A stretch of DNA of 64,000 bases from the NCBI GenBank assembly GCA_017427685.1, contig JAFRSH010000011.1, forward strand, positions 1 to 64,000, in the 5' to 3' direction. The notes beneath the pieces were generated by a model. That model ran no database searches, was not told the DNA's origin, and saw nothing but the letters and a program-made list of their open reading frames with translations. Positions 1 through 9,021 of this stretch are shown here, one piece after another. This DNA comes from Lachnospiraceae bacterium (GTDB lineage Bacteria > Bacillota > Clostridia > Lachnospirales > Lachnospiraceae). The stretch's first letter is position 1. Each line of letters starts with the position of its first letter. A program made the position numbers and the translations under genes.

Positions 1-1
1 A

Positions 2-2818
2 TTACAGACCGCAATCGACTCTGCACCGGCAGGCACGGAGACTACTATCAAGCTCACTGCGAATATTGTACCGGCAAACCCGACTGCTGCAGATGCGTAT
101 ATCAATATCGGCACCGGAAAAAAGATCGTTCTTGACCTGAACGGACATATCATGAACCGTAAGCTGCCCTCGGCACAGGAGAACGGTATGGTCATCAAGG
201 TAGAGGGTGAACTGACTCTTAATGACAGCAACCCGACTGCTTCACATGACGGTGTTACTTTTGATAATCCGATTACCGGGGAATCCAACACAGTCACCGT
301 CACCGGTGGAGCCATCACCGGAGGAAAGAATCGACCGGAAGATTATGGTGCAAATGGTAATTATGGCGGAGGAGTTAATGTCTGCGCAGGCGCTATATTC
401 ACAATGAATGCAGGCACGATCGTTGCGTGTGAAGGATACAAGGGTGGAGGTGTGTATGCGGACGGAGAAAAACTTGGGATAAATTATGAGGTAATAGCTG
501 CACCCGCAGAGTTTGTAATGAACGGAGGCCGGATCACCGCTTGTGTTGCCGAAGAAGGTGGTGGTGTCTGCAATTATGGATATTCTATTAATTCAGTTAA
601 TTATGGCGCATGTTTTACAATGAACGGAGGCGTGATTGAAAACTGTAAAGCAGAAAGAGGGGGTGGGGTAAGATCATATGGGCGCGTAATGATGCATGGC
701 GGAAAGATCAGATCATGCAAAGCAGTTTATCATGGAGGAGCTGTAGAATGCATGGGGGATTCCTCTTTTACCTTTAATGCATTCATCATGACAGGAGGCG
801 AAATAAGTGATTGCGAAGCCCTATATGGAAGAGGAGGTGGAGTAGGCATTTGCGGTGCACCACTTGAAATGTCCGGTGGAGTAATCAGAAAATGCAAAGC
901 CGATCATTACGGAGGTGGAGTGTATTATAATGGAGAAAGACGTTTTAACGCTACATTCTCCGGGGGAACAATAAGCGAGTGTGAGGTTTCCGATGGCGGA
1001 GGTGTATACGTTGACAACGGAAGTTGCATCCTTACCGGAGGAACTATCACCCAGTGTACAGCCTTAGAAAACGGACAGAGAATCTATGTTGACAGCAACG
1101 GACTGCTTCTCATCACCGGCGGTAATTATTTGAGTTCAAACATAAGTAATGAAATACACAAACAGGATGGTGCGGGCTTTGCTCAGATCAAATCTCCAAA
1201 CATCAGTTATTTCAATAATAGTGAACAGGCATTGGTGGCAACACAGGATTCGACCAATATGACGGTATATTATTATTGTTCCTCAGACAATGCCACACCC
1301 GGTGCGATCGACTTTAACGCACCTCAAAGCACCGGTTGGAGCGCTCAAGTGCCGAAGGCTTCAATCCCGGGTACATATAGTGTATGGGTAACTGTGAAGG
1401 GCGAAAACGGCAGAACGGCCGGACCTGTAAAGATCACTCCGAGCCCGTCGATTCCCAAGGCTAATCCTTCATTTAACACGAGACCGTCGGCGGTGCAGAA
1501 TCTGGTTAGTGACGGAACCGCTAAAACTCTGGTGAACGAGGGCACCTTTATCAGTAGCAGTATTGTCAACAACACGCCGCCCACTGTTCTTTATGCAGTC
1601 ACGGAGACAAATGATAGACCTGAGGACAGTGTCTTTGCAGAAGGTCTTCCGACAAGAACCGAAGCGGGGACGTATTACGTTTGGTACAGGATCCCGGAAA
1701 GCAACTATTATAATTCGGCAAATCAGTATGGCTCAATCGAGGTTGTTATCGAAGAACCCGCTGAGGATCCTGCGCAGGGTACCACAACTACACCGGTGGT
1801 CGTAACACCCGTCTATGATCCTGAGCCCGTGGAAGAGAAGGCGGAAGCACCGAAGCCGAGCATCTTCACACGGAAGAATAAGGACGGCTCCGTTACAACC
1901 ATAACGATCAAATGGAACGCAGACGGAACAACAACCGTTATTACCGAAAACAAGCAGCCCGACGGATCGACAGAAGTCAAGGAAGAAACCAGAGATTCCA
2001 AAGGTAACGGTACATTAAAGATTGAAAAGAAGGATGCCGAAGGCAATCTCTTAAGCAAGACCGAGGGTACGATCAAGGTAAACAAAAAGGGCACGGAGAC
2101 GATCAAGTCTGTGACCGAGAACTCGGACGGCTCAAAGTCGGAGAAAACACAGAAGACATATAAGCGTGATCCGAATGCTGACAACATAAAAAAAGTAACG
2201 ATCAGCGAAAAGAAGACGGACGCCGCAGGAAACACGGAAGAGATCAAGACAACAGCGTTTGTAACAACTCTCGGAGCGGCTACTGTTTCAGAAAAGAGTA
2301 CAAGAACATTTGTCGGAACATCAGGTAATAAGGGTAATAAAGAATCCGATACGGAAGGTGAAGACGGAACCGATACAGGCAAAACGGGCAGCAGGAATGT
2401 GCAAAACGTTGTAAAAGAAGAACGAGAGTACTCACTGTCCGTAAACGGAGTAGTTAAGCTTCTGTCTCTCACCTCTGACGGCGAAAAGGTCACAATCCCC
2501 GAGAGCTTCGAACTTGACGGGATGAAGAGAGTCGTAAAAACGATCGGAAAGAACGCCCTGAAGGGCAACCTGTCCATTAAGGAAGTTGAGATTGGAAAGA
2601 ACATCACAACGATCTCAAGCGGTGCGTTTAAGAACTGCAAGAACCTCGAGCTCATCAAGCTCACGGGTTCGGTGAAAAAGATCTACAAGAATGCCTTCAA
2701 GGGCATCGCGAAGAACGCGAAGTTCGTGATAGAGGCATCTGAGGAAGATTTTGCAAGGATCGTGGAACTTTTGAAAAAGTCGGGTGTCAGCGAAACTGTG
2801 ACATTTGAGAGAGTTTAA
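2..2818 (+). CDS. Cell-surface protein, beta-helix repeats plus BspA-type leucine-rich repeat (5' end outside window)
   Basis: The reading frame is open to the window edge, so the start and any signal peptide lie upstream; about 938 residues are visible. From about nt 280 to 1130 there are about eight glycine-rich repeats of the form MNGG-x-I-xx-C-x-A-xx-GGGV, typical of a right-handed beta-helix. Next come Ig-like segments (nt 1330-1760) with a TYYVWYRIPES strand, then a Lys/Thr-rich DGS/DGT strand region (nt 1850-2260). The C terminus carries BspA-like LRR_5 motifs (ITTISSGAFKNCKNLELI, IYKNAFKGI). No LPxTG motif or membrane anchor is visible at the C terminus. An extracellular adhesin-like or substrate-binding role is inferred from the architecture; the exact ligand is unknown. 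A strong hairpin follows the stop codon. Confidence 0.8.
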   Translation, partial: LQTAIDSAPAGTETTIKLTANIVPANPTAADAYINIGTGKKIVLDLNGHIMNRKLPSAQENGMVIKVEGELTLNDSNPTASHDGVTFDNPITGESNTVTVTGGAITGGKNRPEDYGANGNYGGGVNVCAGAIFTMNAGTIVACEGYKGGGVYADGEKLGINYEVIAAPAEFVMNGGRITACVAEEGGGVCNYGYSINSVNYGACFTMNGGVIENCKAERGGGVRSYGRVMMHGGKIRSCKAVYHGGAVECMGDSSFTFNAFIMTGGEISDCEALYGRGGGVGICGAPLEMSGGVIRKCKADHYGGGVYYNGERRFNATFSGGTISECEVSDGGGVYVDNGSCILTGGTITQCTALENGQRIYVDSNGLLLITGGNYLSSNISNEIHKQDGAGFAQIKSPNISYFNNSEQALVATQDSTNMTVYYYCSSDNATPGAIDFNAPQSTGWSAQVPKASIPGTYSVWVTVKGENGRTAGPVKITPSPSIPKANPSFNTRPSAVQNLVSDGTAKTLVNEGTFISSSIVNNTPPTVLYAVTETNDRPEDSVFAEGLPTRTEAGTYYVWYRIPESNYYNSANQYGSIEVVIEEPAEDPAQGTTTTPVVVTPVYDPEPVEEKAEAPKPSIFTRKNKDGSVTTITIKWNADGTTTVITENKQPDGSTEVKEETRDSKGNGTLKIEKKDAEGNLLSKTEGTIKVNKKGTETIKSVTENSDGSKSEKTQKTYKRDPNADNIKKVTISEKKTDAAGNTEEIKTTAFVTTLGAATVSEKSTRTFVGTSGNKGNKESDTEGEDGTDTGKTGSRNVQNVVKEEREYSLSVNGVVKLLSLTSDGEKVTIPESFELDGMKRVVKTIGKNALKGNLSIKEVEIGKNITTISSGAFKNCKNLELIKLTGSVKKIYKNAFKGIAKNAKFVIEASEEDFARIVELLKKSGVSETVTFERV

Positions 2819-2829
2819 AAACGTAACGT

Positions 2830-2862
2830 AACAAGGGTGGTCCCTAGGGGACCACCCTTGTT
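2830..2862 (+). terminator. Perfect 15-bp hairpin after the surface-protein gene
   Basis: Arms at 2830-2844 and 2848-2862 are fully complementary with a 3-nt loop. It begins 11 nt after the stop codon and is followed by a mixed T-rich tract. It is probably the transcription terminator of the upstream gene. The distal arm and tail recur imperfectly at 3785-3815. Confidence 0.75.
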
Positions 2863-2873
2863 GTTCTACTTGT

Positions 2874-2984
2874 TTTGTAAATATCGGTAAAATATAAAAA
2901 AATACCGAGAAATGCATTGACTATAGAAAGCAAATGAGGTATTATTCTTTGCAAATATAGGTGAATTTTTAAAAAATACCGAGG
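2874..2984 (+). promoter_or_regulatory. Promoter with duplicated operator for the abiE-type genes
   Basis: A core promoter TTGACT (2917-2922), 17-nt spacer, TATTAT (2940-2945) sits between two 37-nt direct repeats at 2874-2910 and 2948-2984. Each repeat holds an inverted motif (AT[CA]GGT ... ATACCGAG). One repeat lies just upstream of the -35 box and the other just downstream of the -10 box. AbiEi antitoxins are known to bind paired inverted repeats in their own promoter, so this is the expected autoregulatory site. Confidence 0.7.
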
Positions 2985-2993
2985 ATTACAAAA

Positions 2994-3536
2994 ATGATTT
3001 TGTCGTATAAGGAAGCGACGCAGGAATGCGGAAGTGATTACAATTTGTTAAAAGCAGTATCTGAAGGTTCTATGTTCAAAATAGAAGAAGGCGTATACTC
3101 AACGGAACGTTTTGAGCCGGAAATTGGGATTGTTATGAAAAAACATCCCAAAGCCGTTATTGCCGGAGAATATGCTTTCTATGTCCATGGGCTGACAAAT
3201 GTTATACCGGAGAAATATGATCTTGCAACATCTTCCAAGGCGGCACCAATAACGGACCCTCGTGTCAGACAAAGCTATGTGAACGATAAAGTTTTTTCAT
3301 TAGGCATAATTGAAAAAGAAGTCGACGGTATAAATGTCAGAATATATGATAAAGAGCGTATGCTAATAGAACTGTTACGAAAAAAGAATTCTATGCCATA
3401 CGATCTTTACAAGGAAATAATAATGAATTACAGAGAAATAATAAGTCATCTTGAGATATGGAGAATTCAGGAATATGCCTCAATCTTTCCGAAAAGCAAG
3501 ATGATATCGAAGGCACTTGATGAGGAGGTGATGTAA
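2994..3536 (+). CDS. AbiEi-family antitoxin / transcriptional regulator
   Basis: This 180-residue protein resembles AbiEi-type antitoxins of type IV toxin-antitoxin systems. It has an N-terminal winged-helix part (residues about 1-50), then the conserved PKAVIAGEYAFYVHGLTNVIPEKYDLAT block and a C-terminal helical part with DKERMLIELLRKK. In the family, the antitoxin represses its own promoter and counteracts a nucleotidyltransferase toxin. The promoter upstream carries two operator-like repeats. The downstream toxin gene begins one base after this stop codon but is truncated, so this gene is probably an orphan antitoxin that remains intact. Family assignment is by motif recognition only. Confidence 0.75.
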   Translation: MILSYKEATQECGSDYNLLKAVSEGSMFKIEEGVYSTERFEPEIGIVMKKHPKAVIAGEYAFYVHGLTNVIPEKYDLATSSKAAPITDPRVRQSYVNDKVFSLGIIEKEVDGINVRIYDKERMLIELLRKKNSMPYDLYKEIIMNYREIISHLEIWRIQEYASIFPKSKMISKALDEEVM

Positions 3537-3917
3537 TTGAATCTACGTGAAATGACGGACGAATATGTGGAGGAGGGGCTTACGAGAGCTCTTGCAGCGT
3601 CTCGTGTCTGCCAGGACATTGTACTTAAGGCTCTGGCAGAGGGACCGTTAAACCGCAATGTTACAATTAAAGGCGGGGTTGTTATGAGGAGCCTGACGAA
3701 GAATAACAGAAGGGCGACCAGTGACATTGACCTGGATTTTATTCATTATTCGCTGGATGAACCGGTTTTGACCACGGAAATTTCGTCCCCAAGGGACCAC
3801 CCTTTTTGTTCCACTAACTATAAAAACAACAGATATACGATTACTACGAAAGCTCCTATGATCAGGAAACGTGTGACGGTCTGCGTATCGGACCAGCCCT
3901 TGTTCTTGCGGACATGA
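3537..3917 (+). pseudogene. Truncated AbiEii-type nucleotidyltransferase toxin
   Basis: It starts at TTG, preceded by GAGGAGGTG, directly after the antitoxin stop codon. The first about 75 residues match the N terminus of AbiEii toxins, including the GG-x-V-x-R ... T-S-D-I-D-L-D motif (FIKGGVV-like, then ATSDIDLDF), which carries the catalytic aspartates of the minimal nucleotidyltransferase fold. AbiEii proteins are usually 250-300 residues. Here homology stops near nt 3775-3785, where a fragment resembling the upstream terminator begins. The rest of the frame is junk reading antisense into the mraY 3' end. The remainder of the toxin is missing, so activity is unlikely. Confidence 0.75.
3785..3815. 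repeat. Partial copy of the terminator at 2840-2870
   Basis: Thirty-one bases match the distal arm, loop and tail of the upstream terminator at 27 of 31 positions by eye. The proximal arm is absent. It marks the point where the AbiEii reading frame ends, and the two copies are direct repeats flanking the abiE remnant. Confidence 0.65.
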
Positions 3918-4792
3918 TCGTGGATCGGTGTACGGGTGTTCTTAAGGATCTTGAGCTTTACGGTGCGGAGAAGCGCAACCTTTATAAGTCCGAGACCGCC
4001 GTCAAGGATAAAGATCAGGCAGATCGGGATGAAAGCTAACGGGCTGCCGGTCTCAAGGGCAACAAGTCCGAGAAAAAGTCCGATGGCGCGTGAACCCGCA
4101 TCGCCCATGAGCACGATGCTCGGCGAGCAGTTGAAGAGCAGGTATGCCGCGATAACTCCGATCATTATGACGCACTTGATTATTGCGGGAACGCTGGCGC
4201 TGTTTGTGCCCAGAAGGATGAACACGAAGCCCGCGCAAGAGAGAATCGAAAGCGATCCGCACAGTCCGTCGACGCCGTCGGTGCAGTTCACCACGTTGAT
4301 CGAACCCCACAAAAGAGCGGTGGCGAGCAGGATGAACACAACTGCGGGAAGCTCGAAGGAAATATCGAAGAGGCCGAGTCTTACAGTGCCTCCGTTATAC
4401 ATGTAGAAAGTAAATGCGGTGATGCCGCAGATGAGCAGGTCGATAAGACCTTTCTTGAGCTCACCCCACGGGATCTTGGCTGCGTCGTCGAGGAAACCTT
4501 CAAGGCATGCGGCGAAGATCATGACCATGTATATGATGTGCTCCCACGGTCCTGTCGGGTTAAGCGGGATGAGAAGGATCGAAAGTACGATAAAAACGCT
4601 TATGAAGATGATCCCGCATCCCCTTGCTTTTCCCTTCGAAAGCGCTCCGTTGACAGCAAACTCACGTCCCTGGTCAGCGGGGAGCTTTTTCTTCAGCGTC
4701 CCGATAAGGACTGCGGTCACCGCAAATGCGATAAGCCCCGAAAACATGGGATTAAAGTACAAAGCGATCTTAGGGAAGATATAGTAAAGCAT
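3818..4792 (-). CDS. mraY: Phospho-N-acetylmuramoyl-pentapeptide-transferase family (MraY)
   Basis: This polytopic membrane enzyme of 324 residues has about ten hydrophobic segments. Family motifs are visible: LEGFLDDAAK, NVVNCTDGVDGL, LMGDAGSRAIG and the C-terminal TPIHDHVRKNKGWSDTQ, which matches MraY rather than WecA/TagO. MraY transfers phospho-MurNAc-pentapeptide to undecaprenyl phosphate to form lipid I on the cytoplasmic side of the membrane. The start ATG follows AAAGAGG on the minus strand. It stands alone rather than in the usual mur/fts cluster, so it could be a second MraY copy or a relative with a specialised substrate. Its 3' end runs convergently against the truncated toxin gene. 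Confidence 0.85.
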   Translation of the reverse strand: MLYYIFPKIALYFNPMFSGLIAFAVTAVLIGTLKKKLPADQGREFAVNGALSKGKARGCGIIFISVFIVLSILLIPLNPTGPWEHIIYMVMIFAACLEGFLDDAAKIPWGELKKGLIDLLICGITAFTFYMYNGGTVRLGLFDISFELPAVVFILLATALLWGSINVVNCTDGVDGLCGSLSILSCAGFVFILLGTNSASVPAIIKCVIMIGVIAAYLLFNCSPSIVLMGDAGSRAIGLFLGLVALETGSPLAFIPICLIFILDGGLGLIKVALLRTVKLKILKNTRTPIHDHVRKNKGWSDTQTVTRFLIIGAFVVIVYLLFL

Positions 4793-4820
4793 AACGGCCT
4801 CTTTTAATGATTATTTGGGT

Positions 4821-4851
4821 AAGAACCACGGGGTGAACCTCTGTGGTTCTT
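4821..4851. other. Hairpin between divergent mraY and the secreted-protein gene
   Basis: AAGAACCAC (4821-4829) and GTGGTTCTT (4843-4851) form a 9-bp stem around a 13-nt loop that can pair further. It lies 29 nt upstream of the mraY start and would be in its 5' leader. It could be a leader structure or a weak bidirectional terminator. Confidence 0.4.
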
Positions 4852-5127
4852 TCGCTTAATTACTTTATTCTTTTAAAGGCTAACAGTCAACCCACTCTGT
4901 AAAAGAAGCGAAGAAACCGGATCAGGGATATCCGGCAAAAAAGGAGCCAGAGTAAGGAAAGTTTGCCCGTAAACAGAAAAGAACTATACAGAGCATTAAC
5001 AAATAAAGAACATAAAAACTTCACAGAAAAAGATGACAAAAAGTCTAAAGTCGACGCCAAAACAGCCGATATACTTAATATAAGATTTGTAAAAACTGTC
5101 ATCAGCAATTTGTTAAGGGGATATGAA
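4852..5127 (+). other. Leader/intergenic region before the 5128 gene
   Basis: No recognisable gene. It is AT-rich, with a short stem CCGGAT/ATCCGG near 4915-4940. A TTG-started in-frame extension runs from 4963 to the likely ATG, but its composition is Lys/Asn-rich and not signal-peptide-like, so it is more likely untranslated. No known riboswitch class was recognised. Confidence 0.3.
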
Positions 5128-7611
5128 ATGATGAAGAATACAGTTAATAACAAGAACAGAATCACACGCAGCCTGCAGTTCCTTGGTGTACTGCCGGCTG
5201 TTTTTGCTATCGTCCTCGTCATGATCGGAGCCGTAAAGGCGCAGGCAGCGGGAAGCGTCAGTGTTAAGGAAGTTGATTACGCATCGAGCACGATCACGGT
5301 TCAGTTGTCAGCAAGCGACAATCTGCTCCTTATCTCGGATGCCAAGGCCAAGAAGTGGGAAGCTATCCCGCTTGAGAAGGCATACGACAACACCGTTACG
5401 ATGGACATCTCGTGGATCAGCACCGCGAAGGATTACACCCTTTCCCTTAAGGGTGATGTTTCGAGCGAACCCGTCAGCATCGTTATCCCCAGACAGACGG
5501 CAGGCCTGCGAGCTTCCTACAACACCTCGACAGGACGCGTTGATTTCACAGGCGAGACAGGAACCGTTGAGTGGAGAAAGAAAGACGGTATCGAGTGGAC
5601 AACAGTTCCGGGTGAGGATGCTTTCAAGGCACAGCTTGATACAATGTGTGCATACGGCGCAACAGTGATCTTCAGGATCAAGGGCGAGAACGGAACAGGC
5701 ATTAACAATCCGGGGCGGCGTCCCGGCAAGGAGATCTCGGTAAATATCCCCAAGAAGATCGCAGCTCCCACCATAAAGATCGACGATTCCACACTCACGA
5801 TCTCCGTTAACAATGACATGCAGTACAGGATGGCGGATGAGAAGGGTAATCCCGTGGATACCGAGTGGATCAGCATCACCAGAGAAGAGAACATGCCTCT
5901 CGCGCAGCTTGCTTCGATCTCCATGGTAAACGCACAGGGTGGCCCCACAGAGGTTTCCTACATCCAGTTCAGAACAAAAGCAACCGCTTCCAAGCAGGTT
6001 TCGAATATCACAACGATCGAGATCCCCGCACAGACGGATCTTACGGATTCACAGAAGGCGAACATCACGATCGCGTACACAAGCTCAACCACATTTGAGA
6101 TCAGAGTTCCTTTCGCAAGTGCTCAAAACCCTTACGAGTACTGCATCATAAACACGAGCGACCAGGAAGACGGCATCACGATCGATTCGACAGAGGAACT
6201 CGTTTGGAAGACAATCAATTCAACAACACCTGTTCCGATCAGTCGCGACAAGAACGACGTCCCGGAGGGCAGCAAGGTTTATGTGAGAAGAAAGGCTAAT
6301 CTTTCACTCGGTCAGACAGGTTACGCACTCGCATCTCCCGCGTACTTCGTAGGAACAGTTAACTATCCCGGTGAAGTTTCGACAGCAGCCGGATCGCTTA
6401 CATGGCTTACAACCGTAGCCGGAAAGTGCAACGGCAACAATCCTGACGGATTCCTTGAGTTTGAGCTTTATTCTCCCACAGAGAGCATCGTTTCGGAGAT
6501 CCGCTTCGTTGACTACGTTTCGATCGGAACAACGAGAGACACATTAAAGCGCAGCAGCGATGAGATCAGAAGCACCGTCAGAACAAACACGGCACAGGAT
6601 GCTACGGACGACACAAGATACATCATCACAACAACGATCACATCGACAGCTAAGCTTGACGGATTCGCCAATGATTCCAGAACAAGAAAGATGCTTGCAT
6701 ACATCACTCTTGAAGACAGCACAGAAGCTTTCGAGAGCACGGATGAAAAGGGCGTAGGCCTCTACATCCTTCCCGCATCCAAGGTAGCAAATCCTTCGGG
6801 CAGCACCAAGCGCGGCGACATGATCGAGATCGCTCAGAAGCTCGGATGGCAGAATTACAACCCCGACACCGACGAGATCGAATACACAACAGCGTTTGAG
6901 AGAATAGCAGGATCTACAAGAGATTCATCATCATTCAGGATCAAGCTTGATCTCGGAACAAGAAACATTGCTTCGGCAGTTTGCGGAGAATTCACAAACG
7001 AGGCAGTTACAGTTACAAAGATCACGGCAGACGGTATTGATTTCACATCGGGAGACGGATTCACCGCAGAGTATGCCGACACATTCAATTCTTATAACGA
7101 AGCAACCGCAATGGCAGTCATTACAGTGAATGCCGCAAACATGGAAACAAGGATCGATGACAGGAACACACCCGTCAAGCTTTCCATAACCCTCAGCAAC
7201 GGCGAGATCCTGAAGGATGTTGCAACGATCACTTTCAGAGAGACAGCGAACGTGGTCGGAGGACCTTACTCCTGGACAATTACGGAGGGCTCGCTTAAAG
7301 AGACCGACACAGTTACGACCACACAGGACGGCGTTACAACAACATCAAGTGTTGACCACGTTGACAAGACCATCTCACTCAGGATCTTTAAGAGCGACTA
7401 CGACGTTTCCCTCATAAGCGTTACATGGAACGGACAGAGCGTTTGCACAAACATCAATAAGGTGGGTGCGGATGTCACACTTGACCTCTCGAACAGTGTC
7501 ATTAACAGGATCGACGTTGAGACCACTACAACAGCTAACCTCAAGTTTACGTTTGACAACGGATTCGTACTTAACACAGGCTTCAGCCTCACGATCAATC
7601 CGGCTGCATAA
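5128..7611 (+). CDS. Large secreted repeat protein, function unknown
   Basis: The chosen ATG follows AAGGGG by 7 nt and gives 827 residues starting with an N-terminal signal peptide (basic start, hydrophobic VFAIVLVMIGAV, then KAQAAG). The rest is Thr/Ser-rich beta-strand sequence resembling stacked immunoglobulin-like modules. A segment at residues about 130-250 (TVEWRKK ... KGENGTGINNPGRRPGKEI ... IPKKIAAP) recurs in the next gene, so the two are paralogues in tandem. No catalytic motif, LPxTG or transmembrane anchor is seen. It is probably an exported surface or matrix protein. An in-frame upstream TTG at 4963 would hide the signal peptide internally and is disfavoured. Confidence 0.7.
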   Translation: MMKNTVNNKNRITRSLQFLGVLPAVFAIVLVMIGAVKAQAAGSVSVKEVDYASSTITVQLSASDNLLLISDAKAKKWEAIPLEKAYDNTVTMDISWISTAKDYTLSLKGDVSSEPVSIVIPRQTAGLRASYNTSTGRVDFTGETGTVEWRKKDGIEWTTVPGEDAFKAQLDTMCAYGATVIFRIKGENGTGINNPGRRPGKEISVNIPKKIAAPTIKIDDSTLTISVNNDMQYRMADEKGNPVDTEWISITREENMPLAQLASISMVNAQGGPTEVSYIQFRTKATASKQVSNITTIEIPAQTDLTDSQKANITIAYTSSTTFEIRVPFASAQNPYEYCIINTSDQEDGITIDSTEELVWKTINSTTPVPISRDKNDVPEGSKVYVRRKANLSLGQTGYALASPAYFVGTVNYPGEVSTAAGSLTWLTTVAGKCNGNNPDGFLEFELYSPTESIVSEIRFVDYVSIGTTRDTLKRSSDEIRSTVRTNTAQDATDDTRYIITTTITSTAKLDGFANDSRTRKMLAYITLEDSTEAFESTDEKGVGLYILPASKVANPSGSTKRGDMIEIAQKLGWQNYNPDTDEIEYTTAFERIAGSTRDSSSFRIKLDLGTRNIASAVCGEFTNEAVTVTKITADGIDFTSGDGFTAEYADTFNSYNEATAMAVITVNAANMETRIDDRNTPVKLSITLSNGEILKDVATITFRETANVVGGPYSWTITEGSLKETDTVTTTQDGVTTTSSVDHVDKTISLRIFKSDYDVSLISVTWNGQSVCTNINKVGADVTLDLSNSVINRIDVETTTTANLKFTFDNGFVLNTGFSLTINPAA

Positions 7612-7705
7612 AAGCAAAAGACTTCCGAAAGGAAGATTGCTCGGTGACAAGTGAGACGGAGAAACGGAAGCGGTTAGAAAGCCGCATCCCAAGAGGAGAA
7701 TCGGC

Positions 7706-8917
7706 ATGAAGAAAAAAACATTTATGATCAGAATATTGGCAGGTGCGTTTATGGCGTGCCTGCTCGGGATTGCTCTCTTTTCGGTCAGCGCGAAGGCCGC
7801 TGAGGCTTCAGCTGTAGTGATCGGTGTTACCGACTACGAGGCACTGACGATGGAGATCATCAGAAACGGCAACACGATCATCTACTCGTCTCTTGACAAC
7901 AAGAAGACCTGGAACGAAGTGGAAGGAACCGTTTCGGAAGACAAGCTGATCATGGACATCCAGTTCGCCGACGCGACAAAGAACGTGGATATCTGGCTCA
8001 AGGGCGACAAGGAAACGAAGGTTGTCAAGGTTACCATCCCCAAGCAGTCCGTGGCTTTCAAGGCCAAGTACGACAGGGCAACGGGCCGTTTTGAGATGAG
8101 CGGTTACGATGACAAGACCCAGTTCAGATGGCGCAAGAGCAGCGACTACAATTATAAGACAGTGGACATCAACCCCAACAGTTCATCGAACATCGCTTTC
8201 TGCAAGGAAGTGGATGCACTCGGGATCAAGGGCGCGAAGATCTATATAGGCCTTACGGGCAAGAACGGAACCGGTATCGATGACCTGGGCGCAAGACCCT
8301 GCAAAGAGGTCCTCATCACTATCCCCAAGAAGGCTTCGGCTCCCAATGTGAAGATCAACATCTCAAAGCTCACCTTCAACACACGCGAGACGATGGAATA
8401 CCAGGTTGTCGGCTCGGGTTCGACATGGAAGGCCTGCAAAAAGAACATGACACTTGCGGAGATCGCTCCCGCTGCGCTCGTTGAGAACGGTGCCAAGAAC
8501 GTGGCGATCAAGTTCAGAAATGCCGCAACATCCTCAAAGCCCGCCTCACTTGAGTGTTTTGTGACGGTGAAGGCACAGAGGACCGGTCCGAGCATCGGAG
8601 AGAGCGGAGATGTCACCGTTAAGCAGGAAATTGTAAAGGACAAAAAAGGGAACGAAAAGACCAATACAACAGTAACATTTGTAAATGCGTCCAAGGAGCT
8701 TCCTTTCGAATACAAGATCGTTAAGCCCGGCGAGAGCTCAGACATCAGCAAGGGCTGGAAGCTCATAAAGCAGGCAGGGAAAGCGGTTAAGTTCAATGAG
8801 AAAAAGCTCCCCAAGGGAAGTAAGATACTTGTTCGTTATAAGGGCATTAACGCCAATGCGAACAAGGGCATCGAAGCAGAGCTGCCCTCGGCTTATGCAA
8901 CATATACGGTAGGCTAA
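7706..8917 (+). CDS. Secreted protein, paralogue of the preceding gene
   Basis: This 403-residue protein starts at ATG after AAGAGGAG and has a clear signal peptide (MKKKTFMIRILAGAFMACLL, cleavage near SAKAAEA). Residues about 110-300 parallel the upstream protein: QFRWRKSSD, GKNGTGIDDLGARPCKEV, TIPKKASAPNVKI and METMEYQV-like strands. Function is unknown; no enzyme motif is visible. Gene order and similarity suggest duplication followed by divergence in length (403 versus 827 residues). The 94-nt gap from the upstream gene has only short hairpins, so the two may be cotranscribed. Confidence 0.7.
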   Translation: MKKKTFMIRILAGAFMACLLGIALFSVSAKAAEASAVVIGVTDYEALTMEIIRNGNTIIYSSLDNKKTWNEVEGTVSEDKLIMDIQFADATKNVDIWLKGDKETKVVKVTIPKQSVAFKAKYDRATGRFEMSGYDDKTQFRWRKSSDYNYKTVDINPNSSSNIAFCKEVDALGIKGAKIYIGLTGKNGTGIDDLGARPCKEVLITIPKKASAPNVKINISKLTFNTRETMEYQVVGSGSTWKACKKNMTLAEIAPAALVENGAKNVAIKFRNAATSSKPASLECFVTVKAQRTGPSIGESGDVTVKQEIVKDKKGNEKTNTTVTFVNASKELPFEYKIVKPGESSDISKGWKLIKQAGKAVKFNEKKLPKGSKILVRYKGINANANKGIEAELPSAYATYTVG

Positions 8918-8926
8918 AAACAGGCA

Positions 8927-8955
8927 TTTACATTTTTTCATGAAATCTGTATAAT
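8927..8955 (+). promoter_or_regulatory. Sigma-A-type promoter for the small acidic protein gene
   Basis: TTTACA (8927-8932), 17-nt spacer, TATAAT (8950-8955), lying 67 nt upstream of the start codon at 9022. Confidence 0.7.
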
Positions 8956-9021
8956 GGACTGTACAAAGAGCAAAGAGATCTTTGATCCCAAAAGGCTCGT
9001 TTAACCCGAAAGGAGTACGCC

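Noticed and set aside
1813..2664. Long antisense frame within the surface-protein gene
   Set aside because: It mirrors the codon bias of the plus-strand gene, has no ribosome site and no recognisable domain.
4860..4960. Possible riboswitch in the leader of the secreted-protein gene
   Set aside because: Compared by eye with the c-di-GMP (GEMM) and other classes; core bases do not match, and only a short stem is evident.
4963..5127. TTG-started N-terminal extension of the 5128 gene
   Set aside because: It would bury a clear signal peptide 55 residues inside the protein; the ATG at 5128 has its own AAGGGG site.
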